From assembly GCA_900073065.1 (NCBI GenBank), contig FJOG01000002.1, forward strand, positions 996,652 to 1,060,651: DNA of 64,000 nt, written 5' to 3'. Positions within the stretch are counted from its first letter, which is position 1. Every line of letters starts with the position of its first letter. The stretch comes from Phialocephala subalpina. Lineage: Eukaryota; Ascomycota; Leotiomycetes; Helotiales; Mollisiaceae. This document shows, one piece after another, positions 44,543 to 55,964 of the stretch. Under the pieces are notes generated by a model, which saw only the letters and a program-made list of their open reading frames with translations, was not told the origin of the DNA and did not search any database. A program made the translations under genes and the position numbers.

Positions 44543-46451
44543 ATGAACGACTCAGCAGCAATGGGAACTCTCTTGAGCTTCTTCCGGATCCTCGAAGATG
44601 GCGACAGTCCAGCTCTCCAGTTCATCGGTAGATGGGCCTACAAGATCTACGAAAAACGGCAAACGGTGGAGGAGTATATGATGTATATACATCTTATTCT
44701 CGCAGCTGTATTTCCAATATTCATTGCGGCGCACTCTTCATTACAACAGCCGCCTTCTGCTGCAAAGCCTATCAGTGATGAGACAGAAGAGGAGGATGAT
44801 GAGATAAATGTCCAGCCTATGGTTGAGGGTCTTACTCCTTCAGATGCTATTATGTTCCCTGTTACGGCTGCATTTGTGCTTGGAGGACTTTACCTCTTCA
44901 TCAAATGGATGGGTAATGCGGACCTTCTCAACAAAATTATGACAGTCTACTTCTCTGGTAAGTCATTTCTTGCGTCACGTGTTACTGAGAGTGGCTCCAT
45001 GTGCTACCTAGCTGCCTGCCGAAGCTTCAAGAGATCAGCGGCTAACATTTCCTGTGTAGTGTTGGGAGTATTTGGTATTGCTAAGCTCTCGAAGGACGGT
45101 CTCGACGTGGTAACGACGTTTGTCTTCCCAGACTCTTGGTCGAACGGAGCAGAGACATTCTATGTCAACTCAGACATCTCTCGACAGCTCACGGCCAAAT
45201 TTGACAAATCCAGAATCAACGTCAGTGATGAGATCGTTGTGGATAAGACCAACCCTCTCCCAGGATACTTGTCTACTATCACATTCTCTCCACGCATTAC
45301 GAAGGCGTTGTGGTCCTTTCGAGCCTCCTTTAAGAAGCACTGGCTCTTGCGTTGTTATATCCATGGTCAGAAACCCCTTGTCAATTCAAACATCGTCGAA
45401 TTATGCGTTTCTACTATTTGTCTTTGCTATACTTTACCACGAAAACTATGTCGCTGGCTAGGATAGATGCTAACATCGATCAGGTGTATGCAATGCCAAG
45501 TCAAAGCTTCACCTAAATGATATGATCGGTTTCGTCTTTGGCGTTGTAGCGGTGACCTACTATAATACCATTCGAAAGGCTTGGTGGGTCACAAATCTTA
45601 TGGCCTTTGGTTTCTCCTACGGCTCTATGCAGATGATATCGCCCACCACCTTCACCACCGGATCCATGGTTCTCGGAGGGCTTTTCATTTACGACGTTGT
45701 CATGGTATTCTATACTCCAATGATGGCAACTGTTGCCACATCTCTCGAAGTACCCATCAAACTAGTGTTCCCAGGTCCAAAGCGGGGAAGTATGCTTGGC
45801 CTCGGCGACGTGGTTTTGCCTGGCATGATGCTGGCGCTCGCTCTTCGATATGATTTGTATCTACATTATCTTCGGAAGCAACGAAACCCAACACTAGGGT
45901 TTGGCGACGCAAGCAAGATTGTCGCCAAGGAGCCATTCCTTAATCCCAAAGGACTGTGGGGAGATCGATTCTGGACTCGCAATGCTAAGAAAGCCGATTT
46001 TGGGTTGGCAGACGGTGCACGATTCCCGAAAGTGTACTTCAAGGCTGGTTTAGCTGGTTATGTGACTGGAATGATTGTCACACTATATGTGTGCCACGCG
46101 TGGCAACATGCCCAACCCGCTCTCCTTTACCTTGTTCCTGGAGTGTTAATTGCCTTTTGGGGCACTGCATACTTTAGAAATGAGGTGAAGTTGATGTGGG
46201 AGTACACCGAGGACGGAGTGTGGGGCTGGGATAACCAGAGTCGAGGCACTATTTGCCCGAATAAAGAGAGCAGCGATGACGAGAAAGAGAAGTCGTCTTC
46301 ATACTTCGGCTCAGTAGCTGCACGAGCAAAAGACAAGGTAGAAGAGCAAGAGAAGGCCGCGAAGAAGGCAGCATCGGATCATGCGCAGCATCTGTTCTTG
46401 TTTTCGTTGTCGGAGCCTAAGCATGAAGCCTCTTTGAAGAAAGTCATCTAG
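44543..46451 (+). CDS. Signal peptide peptidase (intramembrane aspartyl protease)
   Basis: An ER enzyme that cleaves leftover signal peptides and membrane-protein fragments. Three exons: 44543-44957, 45060-45365 and 45484-46451, with introns of 102 and 118 nt; 562 residues. Catalytic motifs: Tyr-Asp at 310-311 (FIYDVVMVFYTP), GLGD at 346-349, and PAL at 452-454 (QPALLYLVPG), all inside hydrophobic segments. The N-terminus has two membrane helices and an acidic loop (DETEEEDDE). The tail is charged and ends KKVI, which fits a KKxx ER-retrieval signal. Intron 1 is 102 nt, divisible by 3 and free of stops, so retention would insert 34 residues without a frameshift. Upstream in-frame Mets at 44309 and elsewhere lie in the leader. 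Confidence 0.95.
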
Positions 46452-46824
46452 AGAGTCTCCAGCGACTCATCTAGGGATGCTTGTATTTCGTGAGCGGAGT
46501 TTTGCTTGGCGTGCATATGGGGCATAGCATGGAAAACGGAAGGGAAAATGAGACATGATTATGTAAATTACTGTAGCAGAAAAGGAGCAGCACAGCGTAG
46601 CATCAATTGATGTTGCATTTCTCTTGCATTCATTATTTCTTGATCGTGAATTTTTGAGCCCCTACTCGTACCTCTAATTCTATTCGACTCCGTCTACCAA
46701 TGCCCAATGATTTCCCATTCCTTTTCCATACCATTCTATGCCTCCAACGCCTTGGCTTTTTATTCAAGCACTTCCCTGGAAATCACTGCACCTAGCCCGG
46801 CTTTTGCCCAAATGTATCTGCAAA
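46452..46824. other. Intergenic between convergent SPP and acetyltransferase genes
   Basis: 3' UTR sequence of both; nothing else recognised. Confidence 0.55.
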
Positions 46825-47880
46825 TCAACTAGTTGATTGAAATGCAGCTGCGGGATAGACTCTCTTCTTCTTTTCCCGAACCGTCCTACTCTGCGAGCTA
46901 CTCCTCGAGCTTGCAGCACTTCCCTCTTTTGACGCCAGCTGCGAAGCAGGCTTCAGAAGCGCATTACTCAACACATCTTCCGGCAAGTCATTCCATTCCC
47001 TCTCAGGCCCTTGTTCCTGGAACGACCTCGCGGATGGCGGAGGTCTCGGTCTCGTATCTGCACTCGGCGGAGCCGGACTGCTCGAGCTCGAAATTGGAGG
47101 GGTAGGCGCACTCTGACTATGCTGCAACGTCGGCGGAGCCGCTGTCTGCAAGTGATCGGTAGGAGTAAGTCGTCTCCTGAATAAATACGCCGTATCAGGC
47201 TTCAACCGTCGATAATACCCATTTATAACCGCTCCTTCTGGCTTAAATCCTCGCGCCGAATACCATTCTAGCCCCTCTTCGTTCTCGGTCCAAACGTGTG
47301 CGTATAAGCTCTCTATCCTGACTTGGTTCTGCGTTGTTGCTGCTGAGATGATGACATTCAGCGCGGCGGCTACAAGGCCTTTGCCTCGGTAGGGAGAGAG
47401 GATGGCGAGACTTTGGATGTAGATGTCGTAGCTGTTGGGGATGTATTTTGGGGATTCGGGGGTAGAGTCAGGGGATAGTGCGGGGTCAAGACGACAGACG
47501 ATGCCGCCGATTACTTTTGTGTCGGTGTCTGTCCATGAGATGACGCGTGAGAAACTTGTTGGTGGGTCGGGAGAGAGGATCTTGTGGTAGAAGGAGTCGG
47601 GGTAGTTTATGGGGAGGAGGAGAGAGTTGATACGCCGCAGGGGTTGGACGTGGGATTTGGAAATGAGTGAGATGGATGCTTGGCTTGGGAGATTTGACTT
47701 GGAAGCCTTTGATGATATGCCTGAGGTAGGGACTGGTCCAGACGGCGTGGTAGCAGGTTCCAAGACGGGAAGGCCTGGTGGTGCCGTGTAACTTGGCTGT
47801 TGTCGAGGTTGGAAGAACGAGGTAATTGTTCGCGTCTTCGACGCTTTCGACGCGTTGGAAGTGGCATTGGCGTCCATCAT
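46825..47880 (-). CDS. Naa50-like GNAT acetyltransferase with extended termini
   Basis: A single exon of 351 residues. The core (about 90-270) is a GNAT fold resembling Naa50/San: LLLPINYPDSFYHKIL, SYDIYIQSLAILSPYRGKGL (the acetyl-CoA loop is R-G-K-G-L), a long helix, RIESLYAHVWTENEEGLEWY, and RGF.PEG.INGYYRRL. Naa50 acetylates N-terminal Met and lysines and supports sister-chromatid cohesion. This protein is twice the length of animal Naa50 (169). The N-terminus holds a PIP-box-like TRTITSFF (residues 16-23) and the C-terminus is Pro/Ser-rich, ending in a basic KKKRVYP patch. The start at 47880 (Met-Met) was preferred over an upstream Met at 48009, which sits in leader-like sequence. Confidence 0.8.
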   Translation of the reverse strand: MMDANATSNASKASKTRTITSFFQPRQQPSYTAPPGLPVLEPATTPSGPVPTSGISSKASKSNLPSQASISLISKSHVQPLRRINSLLLPINYPDSFYHKILSPDPPTSFSRVISWTDTDTKVIGGIVCRLDPALSPDSTPESPKYIPNSYDIYIQSLAILSPYRGKGLVAAALNVIISAATTQNQVRIESLYAHVWTENEEGLEWYSARGFKPEGAVINGYYRRLKPDTAYLFRRRLTPTDHLQTAAPPTLQHSQSAPTPPISSSSSPAPPSADTRPRPPPSARSFQEQGPEREWNDLPEDVLSNALLKPASQLASKEGSAASSRSSSQSRTVREKKKRVYPAAAFQSTS

Positions 47881-48282
47881 TGTAGAGTTGAGGGTTACGA
47901 CGTTGCAATGACAATACTTGCCAGAGATATAAACTCTCTGGCGGCGCCGCAGATTCCTCTCCTTGAATTCCAGAAATATAATGCACACCTGGCCTCGCGA
48001 TGCACCCAATAGTGATATGACGACGAGTGTTGTTACCGAAACCCCTTTCAGCGCTCACCGCCCGCGAACTTTAGCGTGTTAGCGTGGCAGAACCAGCTCC
48101 GGGGCTTGACATTGTGAAGCTGCTCACTTGCAGTTTCACGATCCAGTCAAACAGTGAAAACTCAAGGACAATGCTAAGACGACCACAATGACTGAACGCT
48201 GACGGCCGAGGAGCATAAAAAATGAGCCCTCCGGCTCTTTGCTCCTCATTCTTTCTTGCAAACTTTTGCAAAAATAATTCCA

Positions 48283-49849
48283 ATGAACGTCGAAGAACAA
48301 AAGAAGATCCCCGTCAAGCAACTGCACGGCAGCCTGGTCAGCGAGGACCGTTGGGACCGCTGCAACATGTCTGCCACCAAAGAAGATGTCGAAGCATTCG
48401 TCGAGGAAGCTTCTGCCAACCACCCAGCCTTCGGGCTCGTCGTGCCCGATGACAATTCGAAGCCTGACGCCCTTGACGCTATGGTATTTACTCAATTTTT
48501 AATTTGTCACCTTCAGCAAGAGTTTCCAACTAACATTTTGCTAGGCATATCAACTCTTAGACGACACCATGTACAACATCTTGCATGATCTCCTTATGGA
48601 AACCTATCAAGAAGAAAAGACTGTACGTTGCAATACTGCTGCCATCCGTCTCGAGCAACATGCAGAGACAACCCTCAAGTACGATTCGACTTCCATAGAC
48701 GAACCCCTCAACATCGCGGCCGCCAGAGCTGGCATTCGTACCGACGTTGCATGGTTCGATGAAGAAGGCTATACTACGCTTGACAACCCTCCCAAAGGCA
48801 ACCCGGAAGGCAAGCTTGCAGTCCACGTCAACATCATGGCGGCTGTGGAAGATGCCCTCTGTCCAAATTGCCACCTCCCTCGACATCCATACCCAAACCA
48901 ATCCTCAGGTAGCAGGAATCCCGAGCCTGGTACCCAGTACTGCCAGAAGCATATCTTCCTCGACAATCGGCCTCATGATGTGTACAACCAGCGCTTCGCA
49001 GCAGACATCAAAGGTCCCGGTAAAGGCAATGGAAAGAAAAAATCCGGTCCCGCCAAAGAAAGCACTCCAAACGGAAGTCAAGACTCACCCACTGCATCTC
49101 CCCCTGCCAGTGAGACCCAAGAAAAAGCTGTTCTGTACCCTAGCGTCAAATGTCCTGCGATAGGCTGCACAAAGTCTGCATTGATTCAACGTATGGGTGC
49201 ACATCTTGCTACCTATCACACGAATAGTGGTCGAGCTGCGCATAGAGAAGCTCGCGAGAGAATGCAGAACACCAACGGTTATGGTTCCTCTGGTAGTCGA
49301 AACACAACTCCTGCCCCAACAAATGGTAACAAAGGCCGCAGCAGTCCAAGCAAGCGTGACCTTGACGATTTCGATTCTGAGGAGTCTCCCCAGAAGCCGA
49401 AGAAGCCGAAGACAGTAACCAAGAATCTCAAAGCTGCACCTCTAAGCAAGAACCCGTCTCAAATTTCCAACAGTAACCTCAACCAAGTGCAGACTCAATC
49501 AACTGATGGGGAGGACTCTGGCAGCGACTATGGTTCGACGAAGCCTAAGGACCCGAAGAAGAAGACAGCGACAGCGACAAAGCCCTCGAAGTCAAAACCT
49601 GTCAAGGATCCAGTCAAGAACGGCGATTCAACTTATACCGAGAAGGACACGAAGAAGAAGGCTACGAAAACTCCAGCTGCCACCTCGACTTCAAAGAAAG
49701 CTCGACCTGTTACTCCACCAGAATCAAAGACGAAGGTCAGGAGCGAGGTGAACGGTCATGTAAAGAAGCCTAAGGATCCTAAGGACCAAAACGGACCTGG
49801 ACCAAAAGGCGAGTCGGACAGCAGCCAGACTATGAGCTCATCAAACTGA
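48283..49849 (+). CDS. Zinc-finger, Lys-rich nuclear-type protein, family not recognised
   Basis: Two exons: 48283-48483 and 48545-49849, phase-0 intron of 61 nt; 501 residues. I do not recognise the family. Visible parts: a helical N-terminus (TKEDVEAFVEEASANHP, LLDDTMYNILHDLLMETYQEEK); a putative zinc site (CPNCHLPRHPYP ... QYCQKH); a second Cys/His set (KCPAIGCTKSALIQRMGAHLATYH), which looks like an atypical C2HC finger; and a long Lys/Ser/Thr/Pro-rich disordered tail with several likely nuclear localisation stretches (PKKPKT, KKKATK). The pattern suggests a chromatin or transcription factor subunit, but that is inference. It diverges from the Naa50-like gene across 402 bp. Confidence 0.8.
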
Positions 49850-50681
49850 GAGGAGATGCTTGGATTGTAATTTGCCTAGTTTCTGCATCAAGCGAACATG
49901 ACTGGACAGCGATCAAGCTTTGAACTCACCCAATTTGGGCTTGAGTTATATGGAGTGTGTGCATATACTACTGATTTCTGATTTGTTTTCTTTTTTTCAT
50001 GCATGGATGGATCATGGTCTGATCTAAAGACAGAGAGACTATGCATTGGGCGGCGTAATCTTGTATTATGAGCCTGGGCTTCGACTTAGCCAGGGTGGTC
50101 AATGGGTACGGGCATAGGCATATGATGGCGTTCAGAGGGGACTGCATTATCTGGAATACAGAATAAAATACAGAGTCAATTCGAGAATTTCATTTCCATT
50201 TTGCTTCCAATCTGTGACTTTTAGAGAACGACTCTAAGGAGAAGCGGGTGTATGTTCGCTGGTAGCACAGGTCTTTCCCCTTCGGACCCTTCATACTGCT
50301 GTAACTGCAGGAAAGGCTCAGCAGCAATCTCGGTAAATACGTTTCCAACGATGCCAAAATGCAACGCTTCGCAGTCAGCGGTCACCATGTAGACGCACTA
50401 AGATAGAAGGGCCACCAGGGCCTCGAGTTGAAACCTGACGTTTGCCAAAGACAGTCCGGCAAGGTCAGGTCTTGGAAACTTCGTCAACACTCGTTCTCAA
50501 ATCCACGATCAGGGTGACAGGACACTAAGTTGTATGGCAGTCACATTGGGCGAATGAAGCTATTTTTGCCGCTTTATTGTACAATTTGACGGGGAAAATG
50601 TTGGAACCTTGAATCCCACTGCAAGCTCAAATTGACCCTTTTGAGGCAATGGCTAAGATCCAATAGCTACAGCCCAATCCC
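49850..50681. other. Intergenic between convergent genes
   Basis: No gene supported; 3' UTRs of the zinc-finger gene (plus) and the Cys-rich gene (minus). Confidence 0.5.
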
Positions 50682-52078
50682 TCATGCCCTTGCCTCGTAC
50701 TGACAATCAAGACAAAGCTCGGCGTCAGGGTCGAAATCTTTTTTATCTTCAGGGACTTTATAGTTCTCTTTGCATTTTTCACACCACATTCCACCCCAAC
50801 GGTCTTCCTCGAGACTTCTTTGCTCAAGAAAGTACTCACATTCCTCGCACCAGATCTCCTCGTCCGCGGTCCAGTCATCAGGATGAACTCTGATATCAGT
50901 GTCACACCCCTTGCAAGATGCTGTGACTTTCTCTTCTTCCTCCCGACAAGGATCGCACAACATTCTCTTCTCTCTACCTGAGCTTCCGTCATGATGATCC
51001 TCGTCATCGCCGTCATGATCATCATAGTCTCTGTCCTCGTCATCCTCATCGATTTCGACATCCTCCCTGCAATTGGCACAGGACCCATATATAACCCTTG
51101 AAGCCTCTTTCGCAGTAGCTTGTCGTGCGCGTGCCAGCTTTTGCTCTATTTTGGGCGTCTTGATGTCGATGTGCTTCGCTTCTCTGCATCCATCTTCCCA
51201 GCCATATCGACCGCAACAGGACCATTTCCTAGAGGCGTAGGACACGTACTTAGGATGATAACGTCGCTTTGCTCCTATCACGGTCGATGTCAGTATCATA
51301 AACAGTCTCGGTTGCGACTTTGGCTTACCAGAATGAAAGGCACATGATGCATGTGTATTCTCGCCGTTTTCATAGTACTTCGCGCATCGAGCACAGATGG
51401 CAATTCCGAAGTCCGAATCCATGGTCCAAGATTCTTGGATTTTTTAAATTGGGCTTTTTCTTCTTGCTCTTCCTTGACTCGACGTGCCGCGTCTGCTGCG
51501 AAGATGTCGTCAATTGTCTTCTTTTTCGGGACCATCCTGGTTGTCGAATTGCCAGGCTCAACTTCAAACTTCCCATTTGGCTTGTTTCCATACTTGATGC
51601 CTCTTTCAAGTTGCAGATTAGACTTGTGAATAGCAAGAGGTCGAGAGATTTCGTTCGTGGTCAAAGTCTCCGACGACTTCGTTCTCTTCGGTTCTGATCT
51701 CGGAACCGTATTCATTTTCCACTTGAACTTCCTCTTTTTCGACCCTTGACGTTCTAACGAAGAGCTGCGCGTGGATTCATACCCATCATCTGGACTTCTC
51801 TCTAACAACTGCTTCCCTAATGGCGGTTCTTCTTCATGATCTGCCAATGTTTCGATAAGGATTCCTCTAACTTCCACAAGTTCCTGACACGTTTTCCAGA
51901 CAACATCTCTCAGCGCAGAGGAATCGTTTCGCTCATCCAAATCCAAAGAATTCATGAATCGAGTTATCGTTTCCTTGCCAACGGGGGAGGTTGAGTTGAT
52001 CTTTCGAAGAATGTCTTTGAGTTCGGGAGCGCTTGCGTTCGAAATCGCAGATGTAAGACTTAAGGGTAGCCCAACCAT
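50682..52078 (-). CDS. Cys-rich zinc-type protein with helical N-terminus (frame break)
   Basis: Probably one gene in two parts. The N-terminal ORF (52078 to about 51430) starts SLTSAISNASAPELKDILRKI, then Lys/Arg-rich disorder; this kind of start commonly precedes Cys-rich domains in ascomycete proteins. The C-terminal part (51329-51422 and 50682-51274, intron 54 nt) reads CARCAKYYENGENTHASCAFHSG, WSCCGRYGWEDGC..AKH, then paired CxxC motifs (CANC, CDPC, CKGC, CEEC, CEKC, CLDC) with Asp/Glu runs between. The two parts are in different frames and no convincing intron joins them (the only acceptor is AAG). So either there is a frameshift near 51425, or the second part is its own gene starting at the ACCATGG context at 51422 (228 residues). 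The CxxC spacing resembles the triplet at 57-60 kb. Confidence 0.6.
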
Positions 52079-52985
52079 TTTTGTATGTGATTATAACAAG
52101 TATCTTGATGGCAAAACATTAAAGGAAGAAGGGTCAACAAGGAGATGTTTGCTTGAATTCTAACTTTAGAAATTCAGGAGACGCGTTCTCGTGTTTGCAG
52201 GGGCCCGGATACTGTAGCGTTGGAGATCATCACCCCGCAATGTCTCAGTTGTTGGGCAAACTTTCTCCTTTTCAAAATGTCCCAAAGTCTTTACAGGGGA
52301 ATAAGATCTGAAAGAAGTGGCAGCTACGGTCTGGAGAAGAATGTGGTCGAATTTGTGAATGGGATAGGCCGCCACGTGCTAAATAGGCTGTTCTCTATCC
52401 AGCCCAGGTCCATCTCATTGGCTACAATATGGACCCTGAAAATCAGTCTCCTCAAGCTTCCTTCTCCGAATTGTCACGCTTTACGCTGCACGACTACAAC
52501 GTTAGAAATCTACTCGAGTGGAATCTTCCTACATCCGTCTCAAACATCAGAAATCCACAACTTCGACAGCTTTGGCACCAAAGCGGGGCAGATATCCCAT
52601 TCATGTCAACCTAAAAACACCGGTGTTAGCGCAGGGTATTTCGCCGGTACGCTGTTATGCGGCAAGGGACCCAGATCCGAGTCGTGCTTGAGGCACCTAG
52701 AGTGCATCCACTCTCCAGCCGTATCATCGTTTTCCCAGGAAAGAGAATACCCGAGTCACTGAAGTCTTTCTGATAAGATCTAGCAAGTGTCTCGATCCGA
52801 GGGCATTGGCTAAGCATGTTGAGGAAATACCCCATCTTTGACCTAGACTCTATTCCCGGCAATTTCTGAGAGAAACAAAAGAGCTATTCGTCCAATTTGT
52901 GTCAGCTTGATCTCCTTCTCTCCAGAGTACCTATCAGATTGGCTCATTTATCTAATTTTCTTCTTTTTAACATTGTGACTTCATC
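52079..52985. other. Divergent intergenic stretch
   Basis: Promoter region of the Cys-rich gene (minus) and AKR-Rid gene (plus). A 61-codon frame at 52429-52614 (MDPENQSPQASFSELSRF...) is intact but unsupported by any family or splice evidence. Confidence 0.4.
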
Positions 52986-54639
52986 ATGTCTTCAAAAACC
53001 CCTCTTCCTACACCAGAACGGACGGCCATAGGGGGATCGCTTGAGATCCCTCGCATGGTGTCTGGTCTTTGGCAGCTCGCGGGTGGTCATGACGACCATG
53101 TTGATTTTGAGGTGGCCACCGAAGCAATGGACTCATTGTGAGTTTACCGCGAGACTTCTCTAGTATGTTTACCCTAATGCATTCAGAATTTCTGCAGGAC
53201 TTGGATGCTTCGACATGGCGGACCACTATGGTGATGCAGGTAATTATATCCTTCCATTGAATGCAGTTGCTGAGCAAGATAGAGCTCATTATTGGGGAAC
53301 ACCACAAACGTTCCAAGCTGAACATAAATGCGTTCACAAAGTGGTGCCCTGCTGAAAACGGCATCAACTCCTTCAAGAATGCCGAGAAAGCTGTCGATTT
53401 GGCACTATCGAGAATGGGCCAGAAAGAGATTGATCTCATGCAATATCATGCTTGGGATTACACAGATGATACCTACATTCACAACCTGGATCACCTTCAG
53501 ACACTCCAAAAGCAAGGCAAGATCAAGCATATTGGCCTCACCAATACCGACGCTGCTCATCTTGAACTCCTTATCGATTCTGGCTTCACGATCGCTACCA
53601 ATCAGGTGTCATGCTCGGTCATTGATCGTCGTGCCGTCCGTGGTCGACTTTCCTCAGCATGCACTCAGCACGGAGTCAAGATCCTAGCCTACGGCACTCT
53701 CCTTGGCGGCTATCTCAGCGAGAAATGGCTTGGTGAGCCTGAACCCAAGGATCTTGAGGCTTTGAATTGGAGCTTGCGGAAGTATCTCCGCTTCATCAAA
53801 GCAGCAGGTGGCTGGGCAGCTTACCAAGGGGTATTGGAAGCTCTGTCCGTAGTTGCAAAGGAACACAATACCCCGATTGCTGCTGTAGCGACGAGGTATG
53901 TGCTTGATCTCCCTGCTGTTGGAGCAGTCATCGTTGGAAGTCGTCTCTCGAAGGAATCAGACAAGTATACGGCGAGCAACCTTGCCGCATTCGGTTTCAA
54001 GCTCACAGATGAGAACCTGGCTCTTATCGCTAAAGCTCAGGAGAGTCTGGTGGACATTCCAGGTGATTGTGGAGATGAGTATAGGAGAGTACCTTACTTG
54101 ACTGCTACCGGTGATCTGAGCCACCATCTTGAAAAGAGCGAGCAGGATATCAAGATTGAAAAGACGGTTAGCGAGGGGACACGGATTGAGTTTTCTTCGG
54201 GAAGTAAATGGGAGCCGATAGCAGTAAGTCTCTCACCCCAATGAGGTCACCGTCTTCTGACAATTTCCAGGGATACTGTCGAGCTGTTCGCATAGGTAAT
54301 ACCATTCGGGTATCGGGGACAACGGCAAACTCGCCCATTGCCTCGACACCTGCCCTCGGGGGCAAATCAGCTCGAAGTCAAACTGTGGCTGTCCTTGATA
54401 TAATTGCTCATGCAATCAAAAGGCTTGGTGGATCACTGTCCGACGTCGTAAGAACGCGAATCATGATCCAGAATCCTGAAGATTGTGAGGAGGTCAGTAG
54501 GGCACACGGATGGGCTTTTGAGTGTGTGGGGGTTCGACCTGCGAATACTTTGATCGTCGCGGGATTGATCGGGTCAGAATACCTTGTGGAAATCGAAGTT
54601 GAAGCTGAGATTGGGTCTGGGAAAGTGTTGAGGATATGA
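52986..54639 (+). CDS. Aldo/keto reductase fused to Rid/YjgF domain
   Basis: Four exons: 52986-53137, 53187-53239, 53283-54223 and 54271-54639; introns 49, 43 and 47 nt, all phases consistent; 504 residues. Residues 1-370 are an aldo/keto reductase with an intact tetrad: Asp60 and Tyr65 (FDMADHYGDAE), Lys88 (TKW), His124 (QYHAWD), plus a VIVGSR cofactor-binding segment. Residues 383-504 are a Rid/YjgF/YER057c domain: RVSGTTANSP, QTVAVLDIIAHAIKRLGGSL, TRIMIQN..D, RPANTLIVAGLIG..YLVEIEVEAEI. The Arg that binds the substrate carboxylate in true RidA deaminases (in the ...VEVARL strand) is replaced by Gly-Leu-Ile-Gly, so classical imine deaminase activity is doubtful. The substrate of neither half is known. 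The fusion is inside one spliced frame with no stop between. Confidence 0.9.
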
Positions 54640-55964
54640 ATTGGCTGTTTCTTTGGACAGTTTGAAATTCTGGGTACTGATGAAAGTCCCTTCCTCGTAT
54701 AATAGTCCGGCTCTGGTTATGTCATCGAGTTTGTGAGAGGTTGAATGTTCTGAGCGTCCCTTCCTATTTTTCTCACCAAGTACTCGACCCCTCGCGAATC
54801 CCTCCTCACAACGAAGTCCTAGTTCATATTCTACATTCCAAACCTTATTGATGACCCATTCAAGATGGTACATTTGAGTATCAGAGTAACATGTTTATTC
54901 TTACTCAAATCGTCTACCAAACAGCTTGCCTCTCAAATCACACCTCCACCTCAGAGGTTAAATACCACCAACTCAGCAAGAAGGTGAAGAAGATATCATC
55001 GAAACTGTAATTTATAGGTGCTAGAGATGCTCGTCTAAGAGTTTCAAGACCTTCACCTTCGAATTTGTTGAGATTCGACGCATCTTGTCCTCGCTCGAGG
55101 CTTCGAGATGAGACGAGACCGAGGAGTCTGAGCAAAAGTCAACATAGCATGGTACCAACCCGGATTCTCTGGCATTAACGTACTCTTTAGCTCAAGTAGA
55201 TGTACGAGAATCACATTTATGACATTTACTTCGGTTTTCGTGGAGTTTCGATGCGTCGAGTTCTCGTCGTTGATCACGTGCTGCCTCCACAAACCGCTAC
55301 ACCATATCAAGCCTAGCTCAAGGTCCAACAAGGGGCTGATGCAGGACCCTGAAAATCTCAAGATCCCGGAAATCCGCATCTCGAACTCTCGTATGGGGAT
55401 CGGATACGACGGATACCGAGCATCGTACTCGGAAAATAACACGTCCCTGCAACATGCAGATTGTCCTGTGCGATTCCAATGTCTCACCCGGACGAGAACA
55501 TCTCAAGACTTCATGTCAGCCCAAGTGGCAGCTGAACAACGTAGTACTGTAGCTCGTCTTCTCGTTCCCCAGCCACGTATTCGTCTAGCTTATCTGGCCA
55601 TTGGATGGATAAGGAAAGAGGGCACGGTGACGGTCAGCGGCCTTACAGTCGTTCTGCTTGGCTCTTTGGAAGAAAGCGGTCTCCAGCACAGCCCAGTTCC
55701 CGAACCTTAGCTTCTGCCGTTCATGAATACCCCAGCATGACTCGGGGCCGCGTATTGTTCTTCCGTCCTCACCATGTTCCTACTTCTTCGACCTCAAATT
55801 GAACTGACAACCTCTGTCTACGTTCTTCCTTTCCTTTTCTCTGCCAGAGTGTGTTCTGTTGTAAGTCCGAAACCTCTTCCCCTTTTATGGTACTAATATC
55901 TCTCTAGACCTTTCCATTTCGAGTCGAGCCCTACACATCCGCAGCCAGATAGACACACGACGCC
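54640..55964. other. Gene-free stretch
   Basis: No supportable gene in 1.3 kb. The plus-strand frame at 55219-55710 and its minus-strand counterpart lack family sequence and coding rhythm. Confidence 0.5.

Noticed and set aside
47486..48058. 190-codon minus-strand ORF overlapping the Naa50-like gene
   Set aside because: Out-of-frame shadow of the acetyltransferase's Pro/Ser-rich N-terminus.
52276..52300. AATGTCCC half-site as a possible further dyad
   Set aside because: The partner arm at the 9-nt gap is ACAGGGGA, which does not pair; only a half-site.
52220..52762. 180-codon plus-strand ORF upstream of the AKR-Rid gene
   Set aside because: Composition is not coding-like, it overlaps other frames, and no domain is visible; probably promoter sequence.
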